From Actinomycetota bacterium (GTDB lineage: Bacteria; Actinomycetota; Humimicrobiia; Humimicrobiales; Humimicrobiaceae): a DNA stretch of 8,761 bases. Below, in pieces: positions 1 through 7,800 of the stretch (positions are counted from its first letter, which is position 1; each line of letters opens with the position of its first letter). Location of the stretch: the NCBI GenBank assembly GCA_003567835.1, contig PWYO01000264.1, positions 1-8,761 of the forward strand. The letters are read 5' to 3'. Below the pieces are notes generated by a model, which searched no databases, was not told the DNA's origin, and worked only from the letters and a program-made list of their open reading frames with translations. A program made the position numbers and the translations under genes.

Positions 1-575
1 GTACCCTTGTTTTCCACAATCAAATCATATCGATTATCCTGTCCTGTATTAAGCTCAGTGCTCAGCCTGCCTGTTTTCGTACGCAGCCCCAATTCATAGT
101 ATGCTGTTACTACAGCAGTAAATTCAGCCATAGCTTCCAGACCGCTTTCTTCATCTTCGGCAAAAACGGTTATCTGGTAGTCATCAGGATCCATCCGTAC
201 CAAAGGGTTTGCCGTAATGGTCAAGCGTTCGGTGGCCCCCGGATCGATATTGACTGCGGATATCTCAGCCTGCTCCATGGCGGGCTTTATAGACACATTC
301 CATCCTTCAGGTGCTTCCCAAAACAGGTCAAAAGTTTTGGTCTCTTCCCCCTCATATTTCAGCTGTGCGCTGAACTCAAAAGCCACACCGGCCCGATCTC
401 TGAGTTCAGGATAAGAAATGTCGAAAAACAGTTCTTCTGCTACGGGTTCCTGGTCTTCTACATCATTGTCTTCCTGGGCAAAAATGATTGAGGGGACACT
501 CATCATAATGGATAATGTAAAAACAGTTAAAAATGTCAAAACCATTGTTTTTATTGTCCTGTTTCTGTTCTTCAC
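1..575 (-). CDS. Secreted NEW3-domain (NPCBM-associated) protein, 5' part; runs off the left edge
   Basis: The open frame starts at GTG 575-573 and runs leftwards without a stop for 191 complete codons, so the C-terminus is missing. The start is supported by AAAGGAG (590-584), 8 bases upstream; an in-frame ATG at 545-543 lacks such a site. Residues 1-33 look like a signal peptide: basic KNRNRTIK, a hydrophobic stretch at about 11-32, and likely cleavage after IFA (33/34). An acidic linker (about 34-49, EDNDVEDQEP) follows. Residues about 51-157 resemble the NEW3/alpha-galactosidase-associated beta-sandwich: APEGW at 88-92, IDPGATERLTI at 110-120, and DDYQITV at 131-137. A second repeat seems to begin at about 159 (YYELGLRTKTGRLS). 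Family knowledge: such proteins are exported, often membrane-anchored at the C-terminus, and often sit beside ABC transporter genes; neither can be tested here. It is divergent from the pyr operon and has its own promoter. The domain call rests on motif memory; its function is unknown. Confidence 0.82.
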   Translation of the reverse strand, partial: MKNRNRTIKTMVLTFLTVFTLSIMMSVPSIIFAQEDNDVEDQEPVAEELFFDISYPELRDRAGVAFEFSAQLKYEGEETKTFDLFWEAPEGWNVSIKPAMEQAEISAVNIDPGATERLTITANPLVRMDPDDYQITVFAEDEESGLEAMAEFTAVVTAYYELGLRTKTGRLSTELNTGQDNRYDLIVENKG

Positions 576-583
576 TTAGCCAA

Positions 584-590
584 CTCCTTT
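584..590 (-). promoter_or_regulatory. Ribosome binding site that fixes the GTG start of the secreted-protein gene
   Basis: Read on the minus strand this is AAAGGAG, eight bases before GTG 575-573. It decides for the GTG over the downstream ATG at 545. The GTG start also gives a signal peptide with a proper basic N-terminal region, which the ATG start would lose. Confidence 0.8.
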
Positions 591-630
591 ACTATGGGTT
601 TAAATTGATCTCTTTAATATTCAACAAAAA

Positions 631-659
631 ATTGTATAAATTTTGTAAATTGATGTCAA
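631..659 (-). promoter_or_regulatory. Sigma-A promoter for the leftward secreted-protein gene
   Basis: On the minus strand, TTGACA (659-654) is followed after exactly 17 bases by TACAAT (636-631). This is a perfect -35 and a 5-of-6 -10 at optimal spacing. Transcription would begin near 624, giving a leader of roughly 50 bases that contains the AAAGGAG ribosome binding site at 590-584. No operator or riboswitch-like structure is obvious between this promoter and the start codon. Confidence 0.8.
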
Positions 660-716
660 TAGTGTTTCTATGGCCGGAAATGAAAGGCTCTGTTTGCAGC
701 CAGGCTTATTTTTGAC

Positions 717-757
717 AAAAAAATAGCTTTTTTTTTTGAAAAAATTTCTATTTTTCG
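717..757. other. A/T-tract island between the divergent promoters (possible UP element or DNA bend)
   Basis: The run is A7 (717-723), TAGC, T10 (728-737), G, A6 (739-744), T3, then another T-rich run to about 755. The first two tracts form a 7-bp inverted repeat around TAGC. Tract centres are about 10-12 bases apart, close to one helical turn, which is the pattern linked to intrinsic curvature. The right part lies roughly 45-65 bases upstream of the inferred pyr start point, where UP elements bind the RNA polymerase alpha subunit. The rest of 576-810 holds the two promoters; 660-711 holds no feature I can support. Confidence 0.4.
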
Positions 758-768
758 GCAATTGGTTC

Positions 769-797
769 TTGTTTTTTAGGCTGAAATTGCATATATT
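769..797 (+). promoter_or_regulatory. Candidate sigma-A promoter of the pyr operon
   Basis: TTGTTT (769-774) and TATATT (792-797, 5 of 6 to TATAAT) are separated by 17 bases. TATTAT at 794-799 is an alternative -10. Transcription would start near 804, so the leader before the pyrR ATG would be about 130 bases. That leader would contain the tandem repeat, the PyrR-binding hairpin and the terminator. A TTGACA at 712-717 has no -10 at a usable distance and was not chosen. The -35 is weak, so the assignment rests partly on position relative to the attenuator. Confidence 0.6.
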
Positions 798-810
798 ATT
801 ACAAGACAGA

Positions 811-838
811 ATGACAACCTTTAAATGACAACCTTTAA
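811..838 (+). repeat. Perfect 14-bp tandem repeat in the pyr leader
   Basis: ATGACAACCTTTAA occurs at 811-824 and again at 825-838 with no mismatch or gap. Each unit contains ACCTTT (817-822 and 831-836), the sequence that forms the 5' lower arm of the PyrR-binding stem. The second copy is adjacent to the conserved loop and is the natural partner. The first copy would be a spare arm. Confidence 0.9.
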
Positions 839-863
839 AATAGTCCAGTGAGACTAAAAGGGT
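831..863 (+). promoter_or_regulatory. PyrR-binding stem-loop (anti-antiterminator) of the pyr attenuator
   Basis: The upper stem TAGTC (841-845) pairs with GACTA (852-856) and closes a six-base loop CAGTGA (846-851). This fits the CNGNGA loop known from PyrR-binding RNAs (family pattern AGUCCNGNGAGRCU). The lower stem ACCTTT (831-836) pairs with AAGGGT (858-863), including one G-U pair. Between the stems is a purine-rich asymmetric internal loop, A4 on the 5' side and one A on the 3' side, as expected for this element. Known mechanism: PyrR with bound UMP stabilises this hairpin, which blocks the antiterminator and lets the terminator downstream form. PRPP opposes UMP. Confidence 0.9.
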
Positions 864-915
864 GAAAAGTGAAAAAGAATCTAAAGATAGATCATCGATG
901 CGAACCTTCTTGCTC
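852..915 (+). promoter_or_regulatory. Antiterminator pairing of the pyr attenuator
   Basis: Bases 852-863 (GACTAAAAGGGT) can pair antiparallel with 904-915 (ACCTTCTTGCTC): 10 of 12 positions match, counting two G-U pairs, with mismatches at 858/909 and 854/913. The left arm is the 3' half of the PyrR-binding hairpin and the right arm is the 5' half of the terminator. The three structures are therefore mutually exclusive, as the attenuation model requires. The intervening 864-903 is A-rich with little structure. I found the pairing by eye, without energy calculation. Confidence 0.75.
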
Positions 916-936
916 CATTGGCCGGGAGGTTTTTTT
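902..936 (+). terminator. UMP-responsive intrinsic terminator of the pyr leader, merged with the pyrR ribosome binding site
   Basis: AACCTTCT (903-910) pairs with GGGAGGTT (924-931) in eight consecutive pairs, two of them G-U besides one G-C/G-U alternative edge. A short inner helix 912-914/920-922 is possible. Seven T residues (930-936) end directly at the pyrR ATG (937). The terminator 3' arm contains GGGAGG (924-929), the only good ribosome binding site for pyrR, 7 bases before the ATG. Folding would therefore stop RNA polymerase at about the start codon and also hide the ribosome binding site on any read-through transcript. Confidence 0.8.
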
Positions 937-1479
937 ATGCCCATAAAAGAAAAAGCCCTGGTCATGGGTCCTGAAGATATCGTTAGAGTGCTAAAACGGA
1001 TATCCCATGAGATTCTGGAAAGAAATAAAGGCTGCCAAAATTTGGTTTTTGTGGGTATACAGAAAAGGGGCATTCCCCTGGCAGAGAGAATTGCCGGCAA
1101 TATCAGGGATCTGGAAAATCAAATCATGCCTCTTGGAAAACTGGATATCAGTTTCTACAGAGATGACATTGGTCAAAAAATCAAATCCGATATACAAGTG
1201 ACCGATATACCTTTCGATATCAAAGATAAGGACATTATACTGGTAGACGATGTCCTGTTTACGGGGAGAACCATCAGGGCTGCCCTGGATGCCATCATGG
1301 ATATGGGGCGGCCCAAGACCATTCAGTTGGTAGTGCTTGTCGACCGGGGTCACAGGGAGCTGCCCATAAGAGCGGATTATGCGGGCAAAAACATACCCAC
1401 CTCGCTTGATGAGTTTATAGACGTAAAAGTGAGAGAAATTGATGGCCAAGACAAAGTCACCATTTGCAGCAAACAATAG
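937..1479 (+). CDS. pyrR: PyrR, bifunctional pyr operon attenuation regulator / uracil phosphoribosyltransferase
   Basis: The protein has 180 residues, the usual PyrR length. It binds UMP or PRPP and the pyr leader RNA, and in many species also converts uracil plus PRPP to UMP. The type I phosphoribosyltransferase PRPP loop is at 100-112 (ILVDDVLFTGRT). Other conserved blocks are RISHEILERNKG (21-32), GIQKRGIPLAERI (40-52), YRDD (74-77) and LVDRGHRELPIRADYAGKNIPT (134-155). The frame is open back to a GTG at 862 and contains an ATG at 898, but the extra residues have no PyrR counterpart and read through the attenuator hairpins. ATG 937 has GGGAGG at ideal spacing and gives the family N-terminus. 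As first gene of the operon, behind its own RNA target, it is expected to be autoregulated. pyrB follows after 18 bases. Confidence 0.96.
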   Translation: MPIKEKALVMGPEDIVRVLKRISHEILERNKGCQNLVFVGIQKRGIPLAERIAGNIRDLENQIMPLGKLDISFYRDDIGQKIKSDIQVTDIPFDIKDKDIILVDDVLFTGRTIRAALDAIMDMGRPKTIQLVVLVDRGHRELPIRADYAGKNIPTSLDEFIDVKVREIDGQDKVTICSKQ

Positions 1480-1497
1480 GAAAGGAAAATACTGCCG

Positions 1498-2436
1498 TTG
1501 TTGACTGGAAGAAGCTTGCTCAGGTCCGATGACCTAAGCGTAGAGGAAATAGGCCTGGTGCTAAAAAATGCCGACCTGTTTATGGAGGTATTGGAAAGAA
1601 AAGTAAAGAAGGTGCCCACTCTTCGGGGGAAAACCATTGCCAACATCTTTTTTGAACCCAGCACCCGGACCCGCACTTCTTTTGAGCTGGCCGCCAAAAG
1701 ACTTAGCGCTGATGTGGTTAATTTTGCAGCAAGCACCAGCTCTTTGAAAAAGGGTGAATCCATTATTGACACCATTGACACCATTATTTCTCTTAAAGTG
1801 AACCTACTGGTTATCCGGCACGGGCACAGCGGGGTATTAAACTTTATAGCCAAGCATATAAAAGTCCCTATCATTAATGCCGGAGACGGCAAAAACCAGC
1901 ACCCCACCCAGGCTCTCCTGGATGCGTATACCATTAAGAAAAAATTTGGGACTTTTTCGGGCTTAAAGGTGGCCATTGTGGGGGATTTTTTAAACAGCAG
2001 GGTAGCCAGATCCAATGTGGAACTGTTTTCCAGGGTGGGCATGGAAGTCATGATTGTGGCCCCGCCTATGCTGCTGCCTTCGGATTACACGGTTCTGGGG
2101 GTTCCCGTAAAAACCGCCATTGATCAGGTCATAGACCATGTGGATGTGGTGTATATGTTAAGGATGCAGTTTGAAAGGCAGAAAAGGAAATTGTATCCGT
2201 CTATAGAGGAATACAACCGGTTTTTAACCCTGAACAGCGCAAGACTGCAAAAAATGAAAAAAGGCTCGGTGGTGCTGCACCCCGGCCCGGTCAACAGGGG
2301 GATTGAGATCAGCGAAGAAGTCATGGACGGTGCTGCAGCGGGAAACCGAATACTGATTCCGGACCAGGTAACCCATGGAGTGGCCATCAGGATGGCACTC
2401 CTTTATTTGATTTTAAGCCAGCAAGAGGAAGCATGA
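1498..2436 (+). CDS. pyrB: Aspartate carbamoyltransferase catalytic subunit
   Basis: PyrB transfers the carbamoyl group of carbamoyl phosphate to aspartate, the first committed step of pyrimidine synthesis, as a soluble trimer. The 312 residues match the family length. The carbamoyl-phosphate-binding STRTR is at 55-59, a lysine loop SSLKKGES at 81-88, HPTQ at 135-138, SRVARS at 167-172 (active-site arginine), LRMQFER at 221-227 and HPGPVNRG at 261-268. The N-terminal domain covers about 1-145 and the aspartate domain about 150-310. The start is a TTG, with AGGAAAGGA (1478-1486) overlapping the pyrR stop codon; a second TTG follows directly at 1501. Starting at 1498 gives the better spacing. 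No pyrI regulatory subunit gene follows in the window, as in Bacillus. The stop overlaps the pyrC start in ATGA, so translation is probably coupled. Confidence 0.96.
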   Translation: MLTGRSLLRSDDLSVEEIGLVLKNADLFMEVLERKVKKVPTLRGKTIANIFFEPSTRTRTSFELAAKRLSADVVNFAASTSSLKKGESIIDTIDTIISLKVNLLVIRHGHSGVLNFIAKHIKVPIINAGDGKNQHPTQALLDAYTIKKKFGTFSGLKVAIVGDFLNSRVARSNVELFSRVGMEVMIVAPPMLLPSDYTVLGVPVKTAIDQVIDHVDVVYMLRMQFERQKRKLYPSIEEYNRFLTLNSARLQKMKKGSVVLHPGPVNRGIEISEEVMDGAAAGNRILIPDQVTHGVAIRMALLYLILSQQEEA

Positions 2437-3740
2437 AAAAACGATTAGGAACCAACCGCATCTATATAGAAAATGCCACCATCATAGACCCATACAGCCA
2501 TAACCAATTTGCCTCTTCGATTCTTATCGAGGATGGTTTCATCAAGAAGATGGGCAAACAAATTGAAACGCAGCCGCATATGACCCATATTGATGCCAAA
2601 GATTATGTGGTCTCTCCGGGGTTTGTGGATATGCACGCGCACCTGAGGGATCCGGGAGAAGAACAGAAAGAAGACATAGAGAGCGGAATCAAGGCAGCTC
2701 TGGCCGGGGGATTTGTGGCCATTGCCTGCATGCCCAATACCAAGCCGCCCATAGACCGCCCTGCCCTGGTCAAATATATTTTGGAACAGGCCAGAAAAAA
2801 TGATTTTACCATCATCTGCATAGCCGCTATGACCAAAAATCTTGAAGGCAGGGAGATTTCCGAAATGGGGCTTCTCGCCGAATGCGGAGCAAAAGGTTTC
2901 TCTGATGATGGAAAATGTGTCCATGATGCCCGAATCATGTATGAGATTATGCGCTATGCCAAACAATTTTCTTTTTTGCTGATACTCCATGAGGAAGATT
3001 CCAGTTTTTCTGAAAACGGGCTGGTCCATGAGGGATACTGGTCCAATAAACTGGGCCTTGAGCCCATTCCTGCTTTAAGCGAGGAGCTGGTTATAGCCAG
3101 AGACATCATGCTGGCCCAAAAAACAGGGGCCAGGATCCATATCACCCATGTAAGCAGCAAACAATCGGTGGAGATGATCAGAGAAGCCAAAAAACAGGGG
3201 GTAGCCATTACCTGTGATACCACCCCCCATCATGTATTTTTCAACCACAGCTGCCTTCAAACATTCGATACCAACTTTAAAGTGAAACCGCCCATACGGG
3301 GCGCGAAGGACCAGGCTGCTTTGATTGAAGGTTTAAAAGATGGGACCATCGATGCCCTGGCTACCGATCATGCCCCGCATCTTTTTCAAGAAAAAAACAC
3401 CACCTTTGCCAGCGCACAGTTTGGGGCCATCGGCCTGGAGACTGCATTCCAAGCAGCGTATACCAAATTATGCCTTAAGGAGGGGATGGATCTGGGCCAG
3501 CTGCTTGCATTGATGACCGCAGGCCCTTCACATATATTGGGCCTGGATACTATGGCAATCAAGGAAGGAAAAAAGGCAAACCTGGCCCTCATTGACACAA
3601 AAATCGAGAAAAGAGTGGAAAAAAAGTTTTTTTCCAAAAGCATAAACTGCCCCTTCATTGGCCAGACCCTTGCTTCAGAGGTGGTCTGCACCATCAATAA
3701 TGGCAAATTACCTTATATGAGAGAGTGTGATCGATATTGA
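2433..3740 (+). CDS. pyrC: Dihydroorotase, class I, metal-dependent
   Basis: PyrC reversibly cyclises carbamoyl aspartate to dihydroorotate in the cytoplasm. At 435 residues it fits class I bacterial dihydroorotases of the amidohydrolase fold. The metal site is complete: H68 and H70 (DMHAHLRDPG), D159 (GFSDDG), H186 (LHEED), H239 (ITHVSS) and catalytic D312 (ATDHAPH). Substrate contacts R72 and N102 (MPNTKPP) are present, as are CDTTPHH (261-267) and KVKPPIRG (283-290). The N- and C-terminal segments (about 1-62 and 380-435) form the small beta domain typical of the fold. Start ATG 2433 lies inside the pyrB stop (ATGA) with AGAGG four bases from the start. The stop overlaps the TTG of carA (TTGA). 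A class I enzyme in a pyrB-pyrC-carA order is typical of Firmicutes. Confidence 0.96.
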   Translation: MKKRLGTNRIYIENATIIDPYSHNQFASSILIEDGFIKKMGKQIETQPHMTHIDAKDYVVSPGFVDMHAHLRDPGEEQKEDIESGIKAALAGGFVAIACMPNTKPPIDRPALVKYILEQARKNDFTIICIAAMTKNLEGREISEMGLLAECGAKGFSDDGKCVHDARIMYEIMRYAKQFSFLLILHEEDSSFSENGLVHEGYWSNKLGLEPIPALSEELVIARDIMLAQKTGARIHITHVSSKQSVEMIREAKKQGVAITCDTTPHHVFFNHSCLQTFDTNFKVKPPIRGAKDQAALIEGLKDGTIDALATDHAPHLFQEKNTTFASAQFGAIGLETAFQAAYTKLCLKEGMDLGQLLALMTAGPSHILGLDTMAIKEGKKANLALIDTKIEKRVEKKFFSKSINCPFIGQTLASEVVCTINNGKLPYMRECDRY

Positions 3741-4840
3741 AAAAAAATGCTATCTTAATGCTCGAAGACGGCAAATTATTTAAAGGCAGCAGTTTTGGAT
3801 GTCCCGGAGAAGCGCTTGGAGAGCTTGTGTTTAACACCTCCATGACCGGGTATCAGGAAGTTTTAACCGATCCTTCATACTGTGAGCAAATTGTCAATAT
3901 GACCTATCCCCTGATTGGTAATTACGGTGTTAACAGCACTGACATAGAGTCTAAAAAAATCCAGGCCAAAGGTTTTATTGTACGAGAATACAGCAAAATC
4001 TACAGCAGCTGGCGCGCAGAAAAAAGCCTCCAGGCATATCTGGAGCAGTATGGCATTGTGGGCATATCGGAAGTGGATACCCGCCAGATTACCCGGCATA
4101 TCAGGGATAAGGGGGCTATGAAGGCAATCATATCCACTGAAACTGAAGATATTGCCAGCCTCAAGCAGAAACTTGACAGCCATCCGGATATGGTTGGAAG
4201 AGACCTGGTAGCGTTTGTGACCTGCAAAAAGCCCTATACGTTTAATTTTGCCAAAAAAGATTACCAATTTAAGGCAGTGGTCCTAGACTTTGGGGTAAAA
4301 CTGAACATCCTGCGGTGTTTTTCAAAAATAGGGTTTAAGCTGAATGTGGTTCCTGCACATACCAGCGCGGAAAAGATCCTGGCTCATAACCCGGATGGGA
4401 TTATTTTATCCAATGGGCCCGGGGACCCTGCAGCAGTGCACTATGCTGTAGAAAACATCAAAAAGCTTATAGGTAAAAAACCCTTATTCGGCATATGTCT
4501 GGGCCACCAGCTGCTTGCCCTGGCGCTTGGCGCCAAAACCTATAAATTGAAATTTGGGCACCACGGCACCAACCATCCAGTCCGAAATTTGGAAACAGGC
4601 AAGGTAGAGATTACCACCCAGAACCATGGTTTTTCTCTGGATATCGACTCCCTTGCCAATATTACCCAGACTGACTACAACATGACCCATATGAACTTAA
4701 ACGACCAAACCATGGAAGGCGTAGAGTATCCCCAAATCAGCGCGTTTACAGTACAGTATCATCCGGAGGTAGGCCCTGGGCCCCATGACGGGCGCTACAT
4801 TTTTGACCGATTTGTAAAAATTATTGAAAACTTCAAATAG
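3737..4840 (+). CDS. carA: Carbamoyl-phosphate synthase small subunit (glutaminase)
   Basis: CarA hydrolyses glutamine and channels ammonia to CarB. The 367 residues match the family. The N-terminal CPSase small-chain domain covers about 4-135 (VFNTSMTGYQEVLTDPSY at 31-48, YPLIGNYGVN at 57-66). The class I glutamine amidotransferase domain covers about 178-360. The catalytic triad is C254 in GICLGHQ, H342 and E344 in QYHPEVGPGP. SNGPGDP is at 225-231 and KFGHHGTNHPV at 272-282. The chosen start is TTG 3737, which overlaps the pyrC stop as TTGA and has only a weak purine-rich site (GAGAGAG) before it. An in-frame ATG at 3758 would remove the first beta strand (KKNAIL) that homologues have. Translation is probably coupled to pyrC. 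The gene is also called pyrAA in Bacillus. carB follows after 8 bases. Confidence 0.95.
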   Translation: MKKNAILMLEDGKLFKGSSFGCPGEALGELVFNTSMTGYQEVLTDPSYCEQIVNMTYPLIGNYGVNSTDIESKKIQAKGFIVREYSKIYSSWRAEKSLQAYLEQYGIVGISEVDTRQITRHIRDKGAMKAIISTETEDIASLKQKLDSHPDMVGRDLVAFVTCKKPYTFNFAKKDYQFKAVVLDFGVKLNILRCFSKIGFKLNVVPAHTSAEKILAHNPDGIILSNGPGDPAAVHYAVENIKKLIGKKPLFGICLGHQLLALALGAKTYKLKFGHHGTNHPVRNLETGKVEITTQNHGFSLDIDSLANITQTDYNMTHMNLNDQTMEGVEYPQISAFTVQYHPEVGPGPHDGRYIFDRFVKIIENFK

Positions 4841-4848
4841 GAAGGTTT

Positions 4849-7800
4849 ATGCCGAAAAGAAAAGATTTAAAAAAGATACTCATCATTGGTTCAGGCCCCA
4901 TTATCATTGGGCAGGCTTGCGAATTTGACTATTCTGGAACACAGGGCTGCAAGGTCCTCAAAGAAGAAGGGTATGAAGTTGTTTTGGTAAACAGCAATCC
5001 GGCGACCATCATGACCGATCCTGAATTTGCTGATAAGACCTATATTGAACCTCTTACCCCTGATTTTGTAAAAAAGATTATAAAAAAAGAAAGGCCTGAT
5101 GCGCTCCTGCCCACCCTTGGCGGCCAGACGGGTCTCAATATTGCTGTAGCTCTGGATCAGAGCGGGGATTTAGACCAATACGGCGTAGAGCTTTTGGGCG
5201 CAAACACCGAGGTCATCAACAAAGCAGAAGACCGCAAATTGTTTAAACAAACCATGCGTGAGATCGGCCTCTATGTTCCGCCCAGCGGTTATGCCCACAG
5301 CCTGGAAGAAGCCCTTGCATTCAGCCGCAAGCTCAAGTTCCCTCTGGTGGTCAGGCCAAGTTTTACCCTGGGAGGACTGGGCGGAGGAGTGGCTTTCAAT
5401 AAAGAGGAATTTACAGAAACAGTGGTCAGGGGCCTGGATCTTTCCCCTATAGGCCGGGTGCTTATTGAAAAGTCAGTGGCCGGATGGAAAGAATTTGAAC
5501 TTGAGGTGATGCGGGACAAGTCCGATAATGTGGTGATTGTGTGCTCCATTGAAAATTTTGACCCCATGGGTGTGCACACCGGTGACAGCATTACGGTGGC
5601 CCCTGCCCAAACCCTTTCTGATGTCGAATATCAGGAAATGCGCAATGCAGCATTAAAGATTATGCGGGAGATCGGGGTGGAAACCGGCGGGTCCAACATA
5701 CAATTTGCAACCAATCCCAAAAACGGCAAGATGGCCGTAATTGAAATGAATCCCAGGGTATCCAGGAGCAGCGCACTGGCTTCAAAGGCAACCGGTTTTC
5801 CCATTGCCAAAATTGCAGCCAAGCTGGCAGTAGGCTATACATTGGATGAAATACCCAATGATATCACCAAAAAAACACCGGCCTGTTTTGAACCTTCCAT
5901 CGATTATGTGGTGGTCAAGTTTCCCCGGTGGGCTTTTGAGAAATTTCCAGGCACAGATCCTACCCTTACCACCCGGATGAAATCCGTAGGCGAGACCATG
6001 GCCATCGGCAGAACATTTAAGGAATCTTTGCAGAAAGCCATACGTTCACTGGAGATTGACCGATATGGACTGGGTGTGGACGGAAACAGCAATATATCCG
6101 AAGAACATTTATATGATAAGCTTTCAGTACCCAACCAGGACCGAATTTTTTATATCAAACATGCTCTGGAGATGGGCAAGACCATCGAGGAGATTTTCAG
6201 CTATACCAAAATTGACCCCTGGTTTTTGGAAAATATAAAACAGTTGGTGAACTTTGAGCAAATATTTGCCCATAAAAAAATATCTGAGCTGACCAAAGAA
6301 GACCTTTGGCAGGCAAAAAGGCTGGGTTACTCAGATATGCAGATCGCCTATCTTTGCGGCTGCGCTGATGATGATATTAGAGTATTGCGAAAGAAGTTGG
6401 GCATCGGTGTCACTTTTAAAACGGTGGATACTTGTGCAGCCGAGTTTGAGGCCTACACCCCTTATTATTATTCAACCTATGAAACAGAGAACGAAATCCA
6501 GTCCTCTGCCAAGAAAAAAATCATCATACTGGGCAGCGGACCCAACCGCATTGGCCAGGGCATAGAATTTGATTACTGCTGTGTGCATGCCTCCTTTGCC
6601 CTGCACGAGGACGGGTATGAAACTGTTATGATTAACTGCAATCCAGAAACGGTAAGTACAGACTACGATACATCCGATCGCCTCTATTTTGAGCCCTTAA
6701 CCTTCGAGGATGTGATGAACATCATCGAAGCTGAAAAGCCGTTTGGAGTCATCGTGCAGTTTGGGGGCCAAACCCCCTTAAAGCTGGCATTGCGGCTGCA
6801 GGAAGCCGGTGTCAATATTTTGGGTACCTCTCCGGACAGCATTGATCTTGCTGAAGACAGGAAGAGGTTTGGTGCCATGCTTGAACAGCTGGGCATTCCC
6901 CAGCCGGACCATGGTACTGCACTCAATATTGAAGAAGCAAAACAGGTAGGCAAAAAAATTGGATATCCTGTTCTGGTCAGGCCCTCTTATGTGCTGGGGG
7001 GAAGGGCCATGAATATTGTCTATGACCAAAATTCTTTAATTGACTATGTGAAAAATGCGGCCCTGGTTTCCCCGGACAAACCCATCCTGGTGGATAAATT
7101 TTTGGAAAGAGCCGTAGAGGTGGATGTTGATGCTGTCTTTGACGGCCAGGAGATCTTTATAGGGGGCATTATGGAACATATTGAAGAGGCTGGCATCCAT
7201 TCGGGTGACAGTGCCTGTGTCATCCCCCCATTTACATTAAACAGGCAAACCATTGCCAAACTTCGTGAATACACCTGCAAGATAGCCAAAAAACTGGATG
7301 TCAAAGGCTTGATTAATATACAGTATGCGGTTAAGAATTCTGAAGTCTATGTTTTGGAGGCCAATCCCCGGGCTTCACGGACCATACCTTTTATCAGCAA
7401 GACCATCAATGTTCCCCTGGCAAAAATCGCCTCAAGGGTTATGGTCGGGCAAAAACTAAGCGAACTGGATTTTAAAAGGGTGGATTCCACCAAGATTGAT
7501 TATTTCAGCATAAAAGAAGCCGTGCTCCCTTTTAACCGCTTTCCGGGCATTGATACCGTGCTGGGCCCGGAGATGAAATCAACCGGTGAAGTCATGGGCA
7601 TCGATGCCAATTTCGGCGTTGCTTTTGCCAAATCACAGATTGCGACCAACCAGAAGTTCCCCACCGAAGGCACGGTGTTTATCAGTGTCAGCGACAGGGA
7701 CAAGGAACATATCGTTGACATCGCCAAAAGTTTTATGGACATGGGTTTTAAAATCATTACCACCAAAGGGACGGGTGACTATTTGGAGCAAAGAAAGATT

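Noticed and set aside
687..713. GGCT...AGCC hairpin followed by a T-rich run as a terminator
   Set aside because: The stem is only four pairs with an eight-base loop, and the T-run is separated from it by several bases; no gene ends just upstream of it.
533..715. Plus-strand 60-codon open frame
   Set aside because: It overlaps the start of the convincing minus-strand secreted-protein gene and its promoter, has no ribosome binding site, and its composition is that of AT-rich intergenic DNA.
712..717. TTGACA as -35 of the pyr promoter
   Set aside because: No -10-like hexamer lies 16-18 bases downstream; that position falls in the T10/A6 tract.
862..936. N-terminal extension of pyrR from GTG 862 or ATG 898, or a short leader peptide
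   Set aside because: The frame is open, but the residues have no PyrR counterpart, run through the attenuator hairpins and lack a properly spaced ribosome binding site; ATG 937 has both a good site and the family N-terminus.
621..1100. Minus-strand 159-codon open frame across the pyr leader and pyrR start
   Set aside because: It is antisense to the attenuator and to pyrR, low in complexity where it crosses the A/T tracts, and shows no recognisable domain.
1377..2051. Long minus-strand open frame (224 codons) antisense to the end of pyrR and most of pyrB
   Set aside because: It is a reading-frame shadow of the pyrB codons, with serine- and leucine-rich low-information sequence and no start signal; pyrB on the other strand is unambiguous.
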